Shown: positions 11,806 to 23,443, counted from the stretch's first letter. The stretch: DNA of 64,000 nucleotides from Limnoperna fortunei (GCA_944474755.1 OX104116.1:7939547-8003546); one strand, 5' to 3'. The notes: generated by a model from the letters alone, not told the origin. Made by a program: numbers and translations.

Positions 11806-13288
11806 GAAGATCTAACAACATCTAATTACAGGTCATCTCAGGATGAACTTTTGTACTGACCGATAAAAAATAGATTTCATCAGCCTTTGGTTTCGGGAAA
11901 TTCTCTGTCGGCATCTCACTAGCATTATTGTACCATTTTATCAGTAAACCAAAATTTAAGATAAAAGCTTACAAACGATAACTTCTATAAAAAAAATCGG
12001 TAAACATTGTAGCAAAATGTCTTAATTTGCAAGTAATTATTAATAAAACGTTTACAAATAATTATAATTTCAAAAAGAATAAATAACAAATGTCAAATAT
12101 AATTACAAAACATGTTTTACCCCGAAAAAAACCTAAGAAAGAAAACAGAAGTTGTTGATAGATTATGACTTTTTGATAATTTTTTTCGTATAATTTTCTA
12201 GAGACAGGTATTCTGATGGGATAAATATTAGATACCTGCTATTAAAAGAACAGTGTCAGATCCTATTAATGTGTCCCAAAGTTGCGCAAGGATATCTATA
12301 GGGTTCGTGTTGATAAAGGTTAGGTGTTGCGATCTTTTTTTTGTTTAGAAGGTGTAGCAATAAGAAGCTTTTTAGTAAAAGGGCAGATAAATTCATAGGA
12401 AAAGAGTGCGGTTTACTGAACTTGAGCCAAAAAATGTAAACTGTTAATAGGAATTTGTGAAAAAAAATTGTTATAGTTTTTTGTATACAATATCACTTTT
12501 ATAACTTTGCAATAACTATTTTTTGGTGTTATTTGTGAAATATTGGCATTCTAAGACATATAACCCTGTTTATATGTTAGAAGGAAATTTAATAAACATC
12601 ATTGGTTGCATGACAATGGTTCAGAGGCTGAAACCATGTATATATATTTTTAAGTCTGTTGACAATATCTGTTGATTTTAAGACTGTAATTAACTGTATT
12701 TTCAAGAAGATCTAGGAGAAATAGTCAAATGTCGTACATTTCACAAGCACATAGCATAACATAACTCCCCTTTCCTATTATGTTCAGATTCTGAACAGAT
12801 ATACAAGTGACACATATTACATTTATGGGCCATATTCTCAATGCAAATATCAAATTCAAAAATCGATGATTATTATTTACAGTAATACCTGTTCTATTAA
12901 AACTGTCCATACCCGTAGATAGCAAGCAGCTCATACGTTGATTTAAACCACAGAAATGATGAGGTCGTTTACTGGAACTTATTGTTGTGTTTGCATTTAG
13001 TTAGGGTTTAGTGATAATTTTTTGTAGTATACAAAATATCAAAGGATCTTGTTTAAAGGAATTTTTACTTCGGACTATAGTCGTTCATTGTTTTTCTAAC
13101 TTAAAATAAGGTGCATGAAGATAAAGTGGGGTTTGGAAGAATAAACAATTCTTTTTGTTCCGACGAAATTAATATTTTCATACCCAATCCACAACCTCGG
13201 AATAAAGAAAACTGACAGCTTAAAGGAGGACATAAAAGCTTGATCACATCTGACCTAGTAGACACCACACTTGTAACGTGTCTGCAAA
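11806..13288. other. Intergenic, nothing recognised
   Basis: AT-rich, with poly-A and poly-T runs. The minus-strand open frame at 12725-12934 has no recognisable feature. Confidence 0.4.
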
Positions 13289-13579
13289 TTAAATATATGT
13301 GTTGTAATGTGTTTGATACATGTATCTCTCTAAAAATACACCCGGATTATTTTGTCTTTTATGAAGAAAAATAAAAATGTGCAGTTCATTACAGTCGTTT
13401 TTTGTAATAAAATGCATTAGGTTAATTGTATTTTGTAAATTTGAGGGCAGTAATATTCCGTCGTCGGTGAACTTAGTTTTTGTGTCTTGCATCACAACAT
13501 GGATTGAAACACGATAGCGCAATATGTCTGGATGAAATATCCTACTAACTGTCTTCGAGTCAATATCAACCAAATTACT
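13289..13579 (-). CDS. Possible 3' exon of the galactosyltransferase gene
   Basis: A minus-strand frame opens directly after an AG at 13581-13580 and runs to a stop at 13289, giving 96 codons beginning SNLVDIDSKTV. It lies about 110 bases downstream of the donor of the exon at 13691-14394, and its phase (0) matches that donor. The summed length would be about 375 residues, near the usual size of core-1 synthases. Against it: the polypyrimidine tract is poor and the residues do not show the conserved C-terminal features I would expect (a CCS motif and a SFHYV-like stretch). It could be a chance open frame. Confidence 0.25.
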   Translation of the reverse strand, partial: SNLVDIDSKTVSRIFHPDILRYRVSIHVVMQDTKTKFTDDGILLPSNLQNTINLMHFITKNDCNELHIFIFLHKRQNNPGVFLERYMYQTHYNTYI

Positions 13580-13690
13580 CTATTAGATTACACCAAATAC
13601 ATTAAATCAGCTAACATTAAATAAACAATTCAACATTTATGCTTCTAATAAATAAGATAACTGGAGATGACATATTGTAAACATACTTAC

Positions 13691-15046
13691 AATTTGTGCT
13701 TGAAAACTTGGGTATTGAATTAAAAGTGGAGACATTGGTCCGACGATATGTTCCTCCATTGTCCCGGCATGAAATGTTTCTCTGTGTAACTTATCAGTTG
13801 TGTCATACGCAACAACACCGTTACTATCTAAACATTTACCCACGTCTACATCTTCATCATGGCCGTCGCTTGTACATATTCCGAACTGGACGCCGAACAA
13901 TAAGCGATCTAATGCTTCTTTACTCAATACATAACCAGCACCTCCGCTATTGTATCCCTGTCTTGTGAAGTATTTGAAGTTCTGGCCTAGATAAATGGGG
14001 TCTTCGGAATTGAAATATGATAATAAAACATTTAAATTTTCGATTATCATGTATGTATCGTCATCAGCCTTCAAGAACCAATCATAGCTAGTGAAATTTT
14101 TTTGCACATATTCAAATGCTTTAATAACTTTCTCAGTTAGGTGCTCTCGTCCTTTACGATAAGACCCAAGATTCACTACATCTTGCGAAGTATCACCTTC
14201 ATCTGTAAAATACACAGTCTTGTTACACCGCTTTGCCCAGGTATCATTTACCGCTTTTATTTTAAATCCTGTGCTCGACGTGGTAAGTATTAAACACAAC
14301 AAAGACATTTGCTTTTTTGACCTATGCTTGTTCAATCGGGGTGTAGGTCCTTTAAACTCTGGTGCGACGTATGGAACAAATGGGGTCGACGTATCTGCAA
14401 AATGGGCATTTTAGCACAATTACCCGTTAACACAAGTTATATAAAAAAATATGCAAACTGGTCCTAAAGACATAATAGAAAACGTATAAGAATGTACTTA
14501 CTGGTAGCAAATGTATCAAATTTTAAAAATGTAAATTGTTTGCCTGCAAAACTGAGGCAGAATTATCTGTCATACATCTTTACAGAAATAAATGTATATT
14601 ATAATGTGAAACGGTGTTGGCTTGAACAACACAATGTTTCGTATGTTAACGACACCCATTGTAAATGATTATGTATCAACGAATGCAATTAGTTTATCTA
14701 AATATGCAAAACAAAATAGAGATTGACCCAATACGTTTTAAAATCTTCATGATTATTCAAACATTTAAACATCTAAAAGTAATGGAAATTGTCATGAAGA
14801 GACGACCTTTACAGTGTGTATTGACATGAAGAGACGACCTTTATTGTCATGAAGAGACGACCTTTATTGACCTGTAGTTGTTAACGTATTGTTATGACAA
14901 GACACTATCTTACCTAATTCTGTACCTGATTGTGATTCTGTACCTGACTCTGTGCCTAATTTTGTTACCATTTTAATTACCCAGAGAAAGAACCATATGA
15001 TAACAGTTATATAGACAAATCGTCTTGCTGCTTTTTTCTTCGGCAT
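13691..15046 (-). CDS. C1GALT1-like: C1GALT1-like beta-1,3-galactosyltransferase, two exons
   Basis: Exon 1 runs from the ATG at 15046 to 14914 and exon 2 from 14394 to 13691. Exon 1 encodes a short basic cytosolic tail (MPKKKAARR), a membrane anchor (about residues 10-27) and a Thr/Glu/Ser stem, and stops at a GTAAGA donor after one base of a codon. Exon 2 begins after a TTGCAG acceptor with two bases, so the frame joins exactly. It carries the glycosyltransferase 31 features in order: NDTWAKRC, DWFLKADDDTYM (the DxD-type metal/UDP-sugar site), NSGGAGYVLSKEAL and EDVDVGKCL. The family adds galactose to GalNAc on O-glycans in the Golgi lumen, as type II membrane proteins. Exon 2 ends at a GTAAGT donor in phase 0, so at least one more exon is needed. 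Related beta-1,3-glycosyltransferases are possible, but the DDD and EDVDVG surroundings favour the core-1 group. Confidence 0.85.
14791..14872. repeat. Short tandem repeat in the galactosyltransferase intron
   Basis: ATGAAGAGACGACCTTTA occurs three times (about 14793, 14826 and 14850) just inside the intron, near the exon 1 donor. Confidence 0.8.
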
Positions 15047-15393
15047 TAGGACAACAACTATACCTAAAACGATTGCAATAAACAAAAATGTACTGTTTTA
15101 CTTTTATATGCTTATCATGCGGTATGTTTTGTGATCACTGCATTACAAATTACAAACAAATCCAAGATTTTAACCTACAATTTTGAAAAAAAACTTATTT
15201 AGTCAACTAAAACCAATATTAAGGGAATTTGAATCCAAGTGATGTTCTGCATATTCGTCATCTTCCATTTAGTAAACCCCATGATAAAACTGCAAGCATG
15301 AGATCTATATAAAAGTTATACGAGAGAAAAAATGTGTAGAAAAAGAGTTGTGTTAATTTTTTTTAAATCATTAAATTGGAAATTCGTGCAATT
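15047..15393. other. Upstream region of the galactosyltransferase gene
   Basis: No clear promoter element. A possible 5' UTR acceptor (TTTTAGGTATAG) lies just before the start codon at about 15060, so a non-coding first exon further out is possible. Confidence 0.3.
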
Positions 15394-15631
15394 AAAGAAA
15401 TTGGCAATAGGTACTTCCGTTAAAGAAATTGTCAATAGGTACTTCCGTCAAAGAAATTGTAAATAGGTACTTCCGTCAAAGAAATTGTCAACAGGTACTA
15501 CATATGTACCGTCAAGGAAATTGTCAATAGGTACTTCCGTCAAAGAAATTGTCAATAGATACTACCGTCAAAGAAATTGTCAAAAGGTACTTCCGTCAAA
15601 GAAATTGTCAATAGGTACTTCCGTCAAAGAA
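15394..15631. repeat. 28-bp minisatellite, about 8.5 copies
   Basis: Unit AAAGAAATTGTCAATAGG plus TACTTCCGTC. Most units differ by one to three bases; one has an internal ACATATGTACC change. The period is not a multiple of three, so the reading frame rotates and no coding repeat is implied. Confidence 0.9.
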
Positions 15632-15899
15632 AAACAAAATACTGAAGGCAAACTTTTCAAGATTAACGAATGCTTTCTGGCAGAATTTGGTAAATAAAAA
15701 CTGAACAAAAAATATTGCAAAAGATTGTCAATGTTAACTAACGATATCAAATTCTTGTTTCTTATTAGTCTTATCGTAATAGGAAATCCATTTATCAAAT
15801 ACTTTCGGACATTTGCGTTTTTACATTGGTAATTTTCATTTTGCTGGATTCGACTTTTTTCACTAGAAATGACAATCGGTAACTCGACGGGTGTTTAAT

Positions 15900-16085
15900 T
15901 AAGGACAGGCACTGCTTTGTCGTTCTGAGCACCTATGTGCATCCATGGTTTTTATTGGGTTCGGGTCAATACTCACTTTCTTTTTTGGTGTTAAATGTAA
16001 TTCTTTTGCGTTGTATTTGTTGGTCTATATCCGGCTTTGTACCTTGACTTCGGACTGTTGTAGTTGGTACGGTTTTTCTCTTCTC
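15900..16085. repeat. Dispersed repeat, copy 1
   Basis: Contains GAGCACCTATGTGCA, TTTTTATTGGGTTCGGGT and GTCTATATCCGGCTTTGTA in that order. The same blocks occur in the same order and orientation at 18636-18860. The family is not identified; there are no termini or coding features. Confidence 0.65.
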
Positions 16086-16318
16086 TCAAGTTGCCTAACA
16101 CAGTCAGAATCTATAGGTTAACCACTATCTCATTTTAAGATAATACTTAGAAAATATTTAAAATAATGTAAGGATATGAATACAAATGTACACAATTAAA
16201 ATATATTAGTGCAACAAAATATTTATATATGCTTTTATTTGTTGTCCCAACGTTGATACAAAATTAAATTTAAAAGGATCTGCAATTTGTTTTATATGAT
16301 ATAACCTGCAATGTAGTC

Positions 16319-16321
16319 AAA

Positions 16322-16384
<63 letters not shown>

Positions 16385-16386
16385 AT
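16319..16386. repeat. (AAAT)n microsatellite, about 17 units
   Basis: Uninterrupted AAAT tetranucleotide run immediately upstream of a LINE fragment. Confidence 0.95.
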
Positions 16387-16425
16387 TACAAATTCAGAAG
16401 TGCTTCTGAATATGCTAAATGCTTC

Positions 16426-17100
16426 TTGAATTCAATATCTTCAGAAAGAAAGATATTTTTTAATATTAAAAAGATGACACATCTGGTTATAGCTATGTTT
16501 GTTTTCCATATCAATGTTAGCAGTTATAAATGTTTTTGGAAAGTTAATCATAATCGGCAGATGCTGAGACAGGCAAATCCTTCCTGTAAATGTGGCAACA
16601 GCCAAGAAACCCAGTATCATTTTTTCTTTGAATGTACAGAGTATACGGATCTGAGAAGAGACTTATTTACCGGCTTCAACTGGTTACCAAACAATACAGC
16701 AGTCAACTTAAACCTCTTATTAAACGGCAGCAATGAACTTTTACAAGACGAAAATGAAATGATATTTACTAAGGTTTATGAATTTATAAAGAAATCTAAA
16801 CGATTCCTTGTTGTTTAAAAGAGTAACCATATCATCTAGCGACAACAACACACGAAACGTCATCAATTCTTCTACAACTCTTTCATTCCTTATCCTTTTT
16901 CCTGTCATTGTTCTGATTATTCTTTCTTTGTTTTTGTATAATTGATTCTTTCTTTATTTTTTGTATAATGTAATTCATGTTATGTCACCATGTCCATATA
17001 TTACTTGTATTATATCTTAAACGGAGAAGACTTCATAAGTATGTATTTCTTGTGTCTGATCCTGTTTGTTCATTGTACAAATAAAATATGTTTAAACTAA
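16426..17100 (+). pseudogene. LINE C-terminal fragment with 3' UTR
   Basis: The frame 16426-16818 carries CKCGNSQETQYHFFFEC, the Cys/His motif at the C terminus of molluscan LINE ORF2 proteins, followed by LNLLLNGSNELLQDEN, closely similar to the fragment at 1152-2090 (which has NLLLNGSDFLTLDEN). The residues before about position 40 are unrelated, so the copy is 5'-truncated to its last roughly 90 codons. The 3' UTR ends near 17100 in AATAAAATATGTTTAAACTA, the end shared with the elements at 941 and 24696. Confidence 0.8.
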
Positions 17101-17721
17101 ACTATGAAACCGGAATAGTAGGCGTGACGTCACAAATCGCACATTAATGGCTGACTACACAGAGGCGTGAATTTCAAAATTTGTTATTACTAAATATTTT
17201 TTTTTTCTTAATGGTGCCATTTTTTAAAACGAACATATTAAAAAATATTTTTTTATAAGAATCTCCTGCAAACTTATACAAAGATAGAGGGTTCCTTCTC
17301 CTTTAAAATAAACGAAAAACTGTGTTCTTTTTTCCTGGGACATAAAAAGCTGGTTATATGCAAATTGCTTAAAATTGTCATTTTACATTTTTATATGTTA
17401 CTGTATTACACAGTCTATAAACAAACTGCATTAACGATAGAAATACTGCTGTAAATAATGCGTATTATATAAACGAATATGAATTACAGTATTAAATACA
17501 CATACATATGTGACCTGCCTAATCTGTTGAGAATAAATATGTAAAAATAATACAACTTTATTGTGACAACCTCGGATTTAGATTTTAGCTAACTGTAAAA
17601 GATATTTACAGTGTTTAGGAATAAACATGGAAATATGATTCACATGACATCCATTCCATTATCTCTCTAGACAGTGAATACTAGTCAGATCGGCACTTGG
17701 TCAAATCTGAACCTGATATAG
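17101..17721. other. Intergenic, nothing recognised
   Basis: AT-rich; no gene or repeat boundary seen. Confidence 0.4.
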
Positions 17722-18180
17722 TTAACTCGGCACTGTGTTTAATATAACCTTTTTTTCAGAAAGATGAGTCATGTTTTCTGTCGATGCGAAAGCGATGATG
17801 CGTTGACCTTGTGTGCTGTTGTCGAATAGTAGGAATCGGTCTCCGGATGTAGTCTGGGTCCATTTGCCATCAAGATGGATGTTTGTAATAGTGGTGGGTA
17901 ACTTGGGTGTCTGCTTGCGTCGGGCTCTGTACAATTTTGATTTTACAGAGTTTAATGTCGGTATCTTCTCAACAACTCTCAAATCGTCATCTCTAAGCTT
18001 CGACACCTCTTCTTGGTAGATAGCTGGTATTGGTCTTACTTCTTCCTGGCATTTTTCCGATATCAGGTGCATGATATGTCTTTGGCTACAATTTTTGCTT
18101 GGTCTGCAAGGGTGACTGTTGGTGCTGTCCTAATCCAGTAATAGTGTCGTTTTTAGTGTCAATAGTGGCTGGGCATGCTG
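17722..18180 (-). pseudogene. MULE/FLYWCH transposase-protein fragment
   Basis: The open part (18072 to 17722) has IPAIYQEEVSKLRDDD, SVKSKLYRARRKQTPKLP and DGKWTQTTSGDRFLLFDN in the order seen in FLYWCH-domain proteins that precede a MULE transposase domain. Upstream, in another frame, CPATIDTKNDTIT and HQ resemble the end of a FLYWCH zinc finger, so a frameshift lies near 18090. The DDE transposase domain that should follow IIAFASTENMTHL is missing. It is a decayed fragment, either of a Mutator-like element or of a host FLYWCH gene; the former seems likelier in this setting. Confidence 0.6.
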
Positions 18181-18635
18181 TTATACTACACTTCTAGTAA
18201 GTTCTTTCACAACGGGTAGTTTTTACCCGGAAAAAGATAACCACTGAAGGCCATGTTGTTTGCCTCCTAGTCTGTTGGGTATTTACTTGAAGTTGAACTG
18301 TGTGCCATAACCATGATTTACTTTAAATGTTGCTAAAAGTATTCAGTGGGGGTAATTATACCAAGAACCAAAAGGTTGTTTAGTTCAAAATATATGTTAC
18401 AGATCTTCATTTCAACTAAAATATTTATTTATTATTTAATTTAACATGATAGTAATAATAAGTTTTAAATATATGCAATTTTAAATTCCTGAAAAAATCA
18501 CCCTATTCATTAACTTTTTTTTACCCATTTCATTTTTGTCTGTTGCAATAACTGCACATAATGTATGATTATACACATTTAAATAAGAAGAATAATCAAC
18601 ACCCATTGTGATTTTACAAATGTTGGCATTCCGTG
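18181..18635. other. Intergenic, nothing recognised
   Basis: AT-rich; no supported gene. Confidence 0.4.
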
Positions 18636-18860
18636 AACACACCAATGATTGTGGGGGAAAAGTCATTTCATTTGTCAGGAGCACCTGAGTGCAACCATTG
18701 TTTTTATTGGGTTCGGGTTACTCTTTTTCTGTGTTACATGTATTTGTTTTTTGTGTTGTGTTTGTCTATATCCGGATTTGTAACTGTCACTTGGCTTTTT
18801 GTTATTGTTTTTCGGTCGGTTTTCTCTGCTATTTTTTTCATTGGTTGTGAATAAAAGCAC
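18636..18860. repeat. Dispersed repeat, copy 2
   Basis: Second copy of the family at 15900-16085: GAGCACCTGAGTGCA, TTTTTATTGGGTTCGGGT and GTCTATATCCGGATTTGTA in the same order. The roughly 73-codon plus-strand frame is accidental. Confidence 0.65.
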
Positions 18861-19415
18861 TACTTAAAAAGATAATTTTATCTGATTATGCATAAAAATC
18901 CAGTTTTTCATTTTTGTCCAATTCTTGATCATTTGGAGTTATATTTTTTATTGCAAAACACAACTGACAAAAATGTTGTATTTTTTTAGAGAAAAAGTAC
19001 ATTAAAACCGCTTAATTTCACAATCAATTGTTTGAAGCTCTCCTTAAAACTTATAAAATAAAATAAATGAAAAGCACTAGTTTTTTTCACGATTCCAACG
19101 CCATTTTTATGTATTTAACAGGTGGCGCTGTTTAAAATAAAAATAACACTCAATAAATTTGTTCAGCATGCAAAGTTTCATTAAAATCTCTTGACCTACA
19201 TTGTGGACTCATTCTAAGGAAATTGCGTGGTTTTCTCAGATACTGGGTGTTAAATGTTTATCAGTGCGCATTAACGTACAATAGAACAACTGTACACAAA
19301 ATTCAAAACGATATTTAAGCATAAAAGGAAGTTATAAGAATTTCTTGTTTCATAGAAATCAGACATTTAAAATGTGTCTTATGAAGTTGATGGAAATAGC
19401 AAACAAAAACATTTT
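18861..19415. other. Intergenic, nothing recognised
   Basis: AT-rich sequence before the minisatellite that abuts the BEL/Pao element. Confidence 0.4.
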
Positions 19416-19577
19416 CGAACAAGCTGCTTGGACCATATTGGGGTTGTTCTTAGTGCTCGAACAAGCTGCTGGGACCATATTGGGGTTGTTCTTAGTGCTC
19501 GAACAAGCTGCTTGGACCATATTGAGGTTGTTCTTAGTGCTCGAACAGGCTGCTTGGACCATATTGGGGTTGTTCTT
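19416..19577. repeat. 42-bp minisatellite, four units, open frames
   Basis: Units start at 19416, 19458, 19500 and 19542 (CGAACAAGCTGCTTGGACC...). The period is 14 codons, so frames stay open through it on both strands. One frame runs directly into the BEL/Pao protease remnant, giving a 14-residue repeat RTSCLDHIGVVLSA ahead of it. Confidence 0.9.
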
Positions 19578-20322
19578 ACACAAACTCTGAATACATATTC
19601 TGTAAATGGATTACAAGTTTCTGGACTTTCAATGGAACATGTAGTAGATATGCCGAAAGTATATACAAAGGAGGAAATGCCTGTAACGAAAGAACATATT
19701 CCTACACAGCAAGAGATAAATGGTTGGCCACATTTATCAGGAATTCATCTTGATGTTCTGGACTCTGATATAGGTATTATGATAGGAAATAATGTACCTG
19801 ACGCATATGCACCTTTTGATGTAGCAATTGGACCGAGCGGTTCTCCACACGCAACAAAAACTAGGCTAGGATGGATAATTTGGAATGTTCTTCGTAATAG
19901 AACGAATTTTAATGTGAACTTTGTACCACTCAATGATGACATGCAGATGAAAATGCTAACACACAGCATAAATATGGACTTTCCCGAGCGCCTGATCGAA
20001 GACAAAAAAGAGAACTCCAATGAAGATAAGAAATTTATTGATCAAGTGTCAAGTTCATTATGTATTGATAAAGGACATTGTAGCATTGCATTGCCTTTTC
20101 GAGATAAAGATGTGTGGTTTCCGAACAATGCGCAACAGTGTTTACAGAGACTTAATAGTTTGAAAATAAAATTTGCGAAGAATTTGACATTCAGAGATCA
20201 TTATTTAGAGTTTATGTCAAAAATAATAGAAAAGGGTTATGCGGAACCTGTTCCTTATAATCAGTTGAAAAGGGATGATGGGAAATTATGGTATCTTCCA
20301 CATGGTATTTATCATCCCCAAA
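19578..20322 (+). pseudogene. BEL/Pao protease C-terminus and RT N-terminus
   Basis: DIGIMIGNNVPD and TRLGWIIWN are typical of the C-terminal half of the BEL/Pao retropepsin domain (DUF1758-type). The catalytic Asp motif upstream is lost. After a linker the frame continues into the start of the RT domain ([14 protein letters not shown]). A one-base deletion in the A run at 20320-20323 moves the rest of the RT into another frame. Confidence 0.8.
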
Positions 20323-20790
20323 ACCAGGAAAAATACGAGTCGTTTTTTATTGTTCAGCCAAATTTATGGGTGTTTCGTTAAATGATCTACTGTTACAAGG
20401 TCCAAACTTGGCTAATAACCTCTTAGGAGTGCTAATGCGGTTCAGGCAAGAAAACGTCGCATTTGTAGGAGACATTGAGTCAATGTTCTATCAGGTCAAG
20501 GTACCAGTAGAGGATAGAGACTGCTTAAGATTCTATTGGTGGGAAAAGGGAGACGTTGAGACCACACCCATTGAATACAGAATGACGGTACATTTGTTTG
20601 GAGCTACATCGTCCCCAGGGTGTTGCAACTTTGCACTTAAACATGTTGCACAAAATGTGAGTAGCAGTAATGGCTTTGACACTATTGTCATGAAAACGAT
20701 AACAAAGAACATTTACGTAGATGATTGCTTAACGTCAGTTGATACCGAAGATAAAGCAATTTCTCTTATACAAGATGTCGCATGTATGCA
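20322..20790 (+). pseudogene. BEL/Pao reverse transcriptase core
   Basis: After the frameshift the RT continues with [39 protein letters not shown] (first catalytic Asp) and the YVDD active-site box at 20714-20725. All palm motifs are visible. A second one-base change at about 20775-20790 returns the sequence to the original frame, just before the conserved [10 protein letters not shown] segment. Confidence 0.85.
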
Positions 20791-21839
20791 GAAAGGGTGG
20801 ATTTAAGATGACAAAATGGATGTCTAATAAACGAGTTGTTCTGGAATTGGTCCCAGAAGAAGATAGAGCAAAAAATATGAGTACAATGGATTTAAGCGAA
20901 GAAGAGAGTCAAATTGAACGAGCCTTAGGAGTATGCTGGTTCGTAGAGGATGACAAACTTGGTTTTCACATCAATGTCAAAAATCAGCCACCAACAAGAC
21001 GAGGAATTTTTAGTTTAGTCAGCTCAGTGTATTATCCACTTGGTATAGCATCGCCGTTCGTATTAGTTGCGACAATCATTTTACAGAAATTATGCAAAGA
21101 AGAATTAGGCTGGGATGAAGAGATCACCTCAAAAGAGTTATTGAATTGGAATAAGTGGCTTTATTAGTTGCATGAGCTAGAAACAATCAAGATAAACAGA
21201 TGTTATAAACCTGAATCTTTCAATAATGTATCTTTATGTCAGCTACATTGTTTTGCTGATGCCAGTAACACAGGCTATGGTTGTGTATTTTATCTCCGTT
21301 TTGTAGACAAATCAGGAAAAATACACTGTTCTTTTGTATTAGGAAAATCTAGAGTAGCACCACTGAAATCTGTCACAATCCCTAGAATGGAACTTACAGC
21401 AGCGACAACTCTTGTGAGATTAAGTCGTATGATAACACAGGAAATGGAATACACAATAAATGGAGTCTTTTATTGGACGGACAGCATGTCTGTACTAAGA
21501 TACATTGTGAACTCCAAAACTCGTTTTCAAACTTTTGTGGCAAATCGTTTAGCGATCATTCATGAGTTATCTACTATCAGTCAATGGAATTATATTGAAA
21601 CTAAACTAAACCCAGCTGATATAGCATCTCGAGGAGCATTTATTGAGAAATTTCGTATGAATCAACAGTGGTTTACAGGACCTGATTTTCTATGGGAAAA
21701 GGACATCGCATGGCCTAATTATAGCAATGACATGAGCATTTCAAGTGAAGACAGAGAAGTAAAGAAATCAAATACAGTATGCGCAATTGTAACTAGCACG
21801 AGTGGGATGGAGAAGTTACTTAACCATTTTTCAGATTGA
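20791..21839 (+). pseudogene. BEL/Pao RT connection and RNase H
   Basis: [13 protein letters not shown] leads through a linker with GVCWFVEDDKLGF to the RNase H domain: CFADASNTGYG (first Asp), PRMELTAA (Glu) and FYWTDSMSVL (Asp). Two stops interrupt the single frame: TAG at 21165-21167 after NKWLY and TGA at 21837-21839 after NHFSD. Both could come from single transitions in Gln and Trp codons. Confidence 0.85.
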
Positions 21840-23321
21840 AATAAGTTAAAGAAAATTACTGCTTGGTTTATCAAACTAAAGGAAAATTTAAGAAAAACTT
21901 GTAGAAAGGAACCTATTGAACTAGAAAATGAGAAACAGAATAACTCAAACTTTGGGCTGATAACAGTTAAGATGATTGATTGTGCTGAGAAGTCCTTGAT
22001 ATCTTATGTACAGAAAATTCATTTTTCTGAAGAGATTGAACGTTTGAAAAGTGGAAAAATGAATCTTAAATCGTCGTCGAAGTTGAGAAAGTTAGATCCG
22101 TTTATTGACAATTCTGGGCTATTGAGAGTAGGAGGGAGATTGGAACAGTCTGACATTACATATAATGCAAAACATCCTATTATTTTGCCAGGAAATAGAA
22201 TTGCAAAGCTTATCATTGAAAAAATACACCGCAGCATTGGTCACTTAGGAAAAAATTCTATCTTAACTGTTCTGAGAGAGAAGTATTGGATAATAGGTGC
22301 AAAATCGATCATCAAAGGAATAGTATCAAAATGTATTTCATGTAGAAAATACTAAGGCAAATTGGGAAATCAGAAAATGTCGAACCTTCCAAAGGAGAGA
22401 CTGCAGGCTGATGATCCACCATTTACACGCATAGGCATAGATTTCTTTGGACCATTTGAAGTAAAACAAGGAAGGAGTGTTGTCAAGAGGTATGGTGTCA
22501 TCTTTACTTGTTTGAACATTCGAGCAATTCATCTTGAACTAGCATATTCTCTAGATACAGATTCATGCATAAATGCACTGAGGCGATTTATAGCGCGTAG
22601 AGGTGTACCTTCATTTATAAGGACTGATAATGGAACGAATTTTGTCGGATCAGAAAAAGAACTTAAAGGGGAGATACAAAGATGGAATGTCGATTTAATA
22701 AATGATTTTATGATTCAGAGACACATTCAATGGGAATTCAATTAACCGAGCGCATCACATTGCGGAGGCGTGTGGGAACGCCTTATTCGTTCAGTAAGTA
22801 AAGTACTCTTTTCTGTTTTGAAGGAACAACATATTCGTTTAACGGATGAAGGACTTATGACACTTTTTTGCGAAGTAGAAAGCATTTTGAATGGACGACC
22901 TTTAACAGAATTGTCCGATGACATTTCAGATTTAAATGTGATAACACCAAACCACTTTATTCTCCAGCGATCAGGGCAAAGTTTTCCGCCAGGCGTATTC
23001 GATAAATCAGCATGTTATGCCAGAAGAAGATGGAAACAAGTACAATATCTTGCCGATCTTTTCTGGTCGAGATGGAAAAAGGAATACCTGCCAATGTTAC
23101 AAGATAGACAGAAATGGTACAATACGACTCGTAACATGAAAATTGGAGACATAGTTTTATTAGCGGATAACACACCAAGGAATACTTGGAACATTGGACG
23201 TGTAATTGAAGTGATGCCTGACAAAGACAATGTTACTCGTGTTGTGAAGGTAAAAACTACAAATACAACGCTGACTCGTCCAGTTACAAAACTGTGCCTT
23301 TTGGTAGAAAATAACTATTAA
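21840..23321 (+). pseudogene. BEL/Pao integrase and C-terminal domain
   Basis: An H2C2-type zinc-binding region (HRSIGHLG...KCISCRKY, about 22230-22352) precedes the integrase core: RIGIDFFGPF (first Asp), RTDNGTNFVG (second Asp) and, after a stop, GGVWERLIRSV (Glu). The C-terminal part has NTWNIGRVIEVMPDKD near its end, typical of DUF5641-like domains. Stops at 22353-22355 and 22743-22745 lie in the same frame as the rest, and the frame ends naturally at 23321. Confidence 0.85.
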
Positions 23322-23443
23322 AAAGTCCCGTTGATGTCGTAGAACTATTGAATAGAACTTTTGCAAATAAAAATTATGTTTATTGGCCTGATTTAATGTT
23401 TTGGGAATTGCATTCTGATATAAATGCAATTCTGGGGCCGGTA

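Larger units (their letters stand above)
19578..23443 (+). mobile_element. BEL/Pao retrotransposon, 5'-truncated and inactive
   Basis: Pol domains follow the BEL/Pao order: protease remnant, reverse transcriptase, RNase H, H2C2 zinc-binding region, integrase core and the DUF5641-like C-terminal domain. Gag, the N-terminal half of the protease and the 5' LTR are missing; a 42-bp minisatellite abuts the break. Two frameshifts and four in-frame stops interrupt the coding region. A purine-rich GGGGCCGG at 23433-23440 followed by TATGTAGAGG looks like the polypurine tract and 3' LTR start. The element cannot be autonomous. Confidence 0.9.

Noticed and set aside
15394..15631. CRISPR-like array
   Set aside because: Units are contiguous 28-bp tandem copies with no unique spacers, in a eukaryotic genome.
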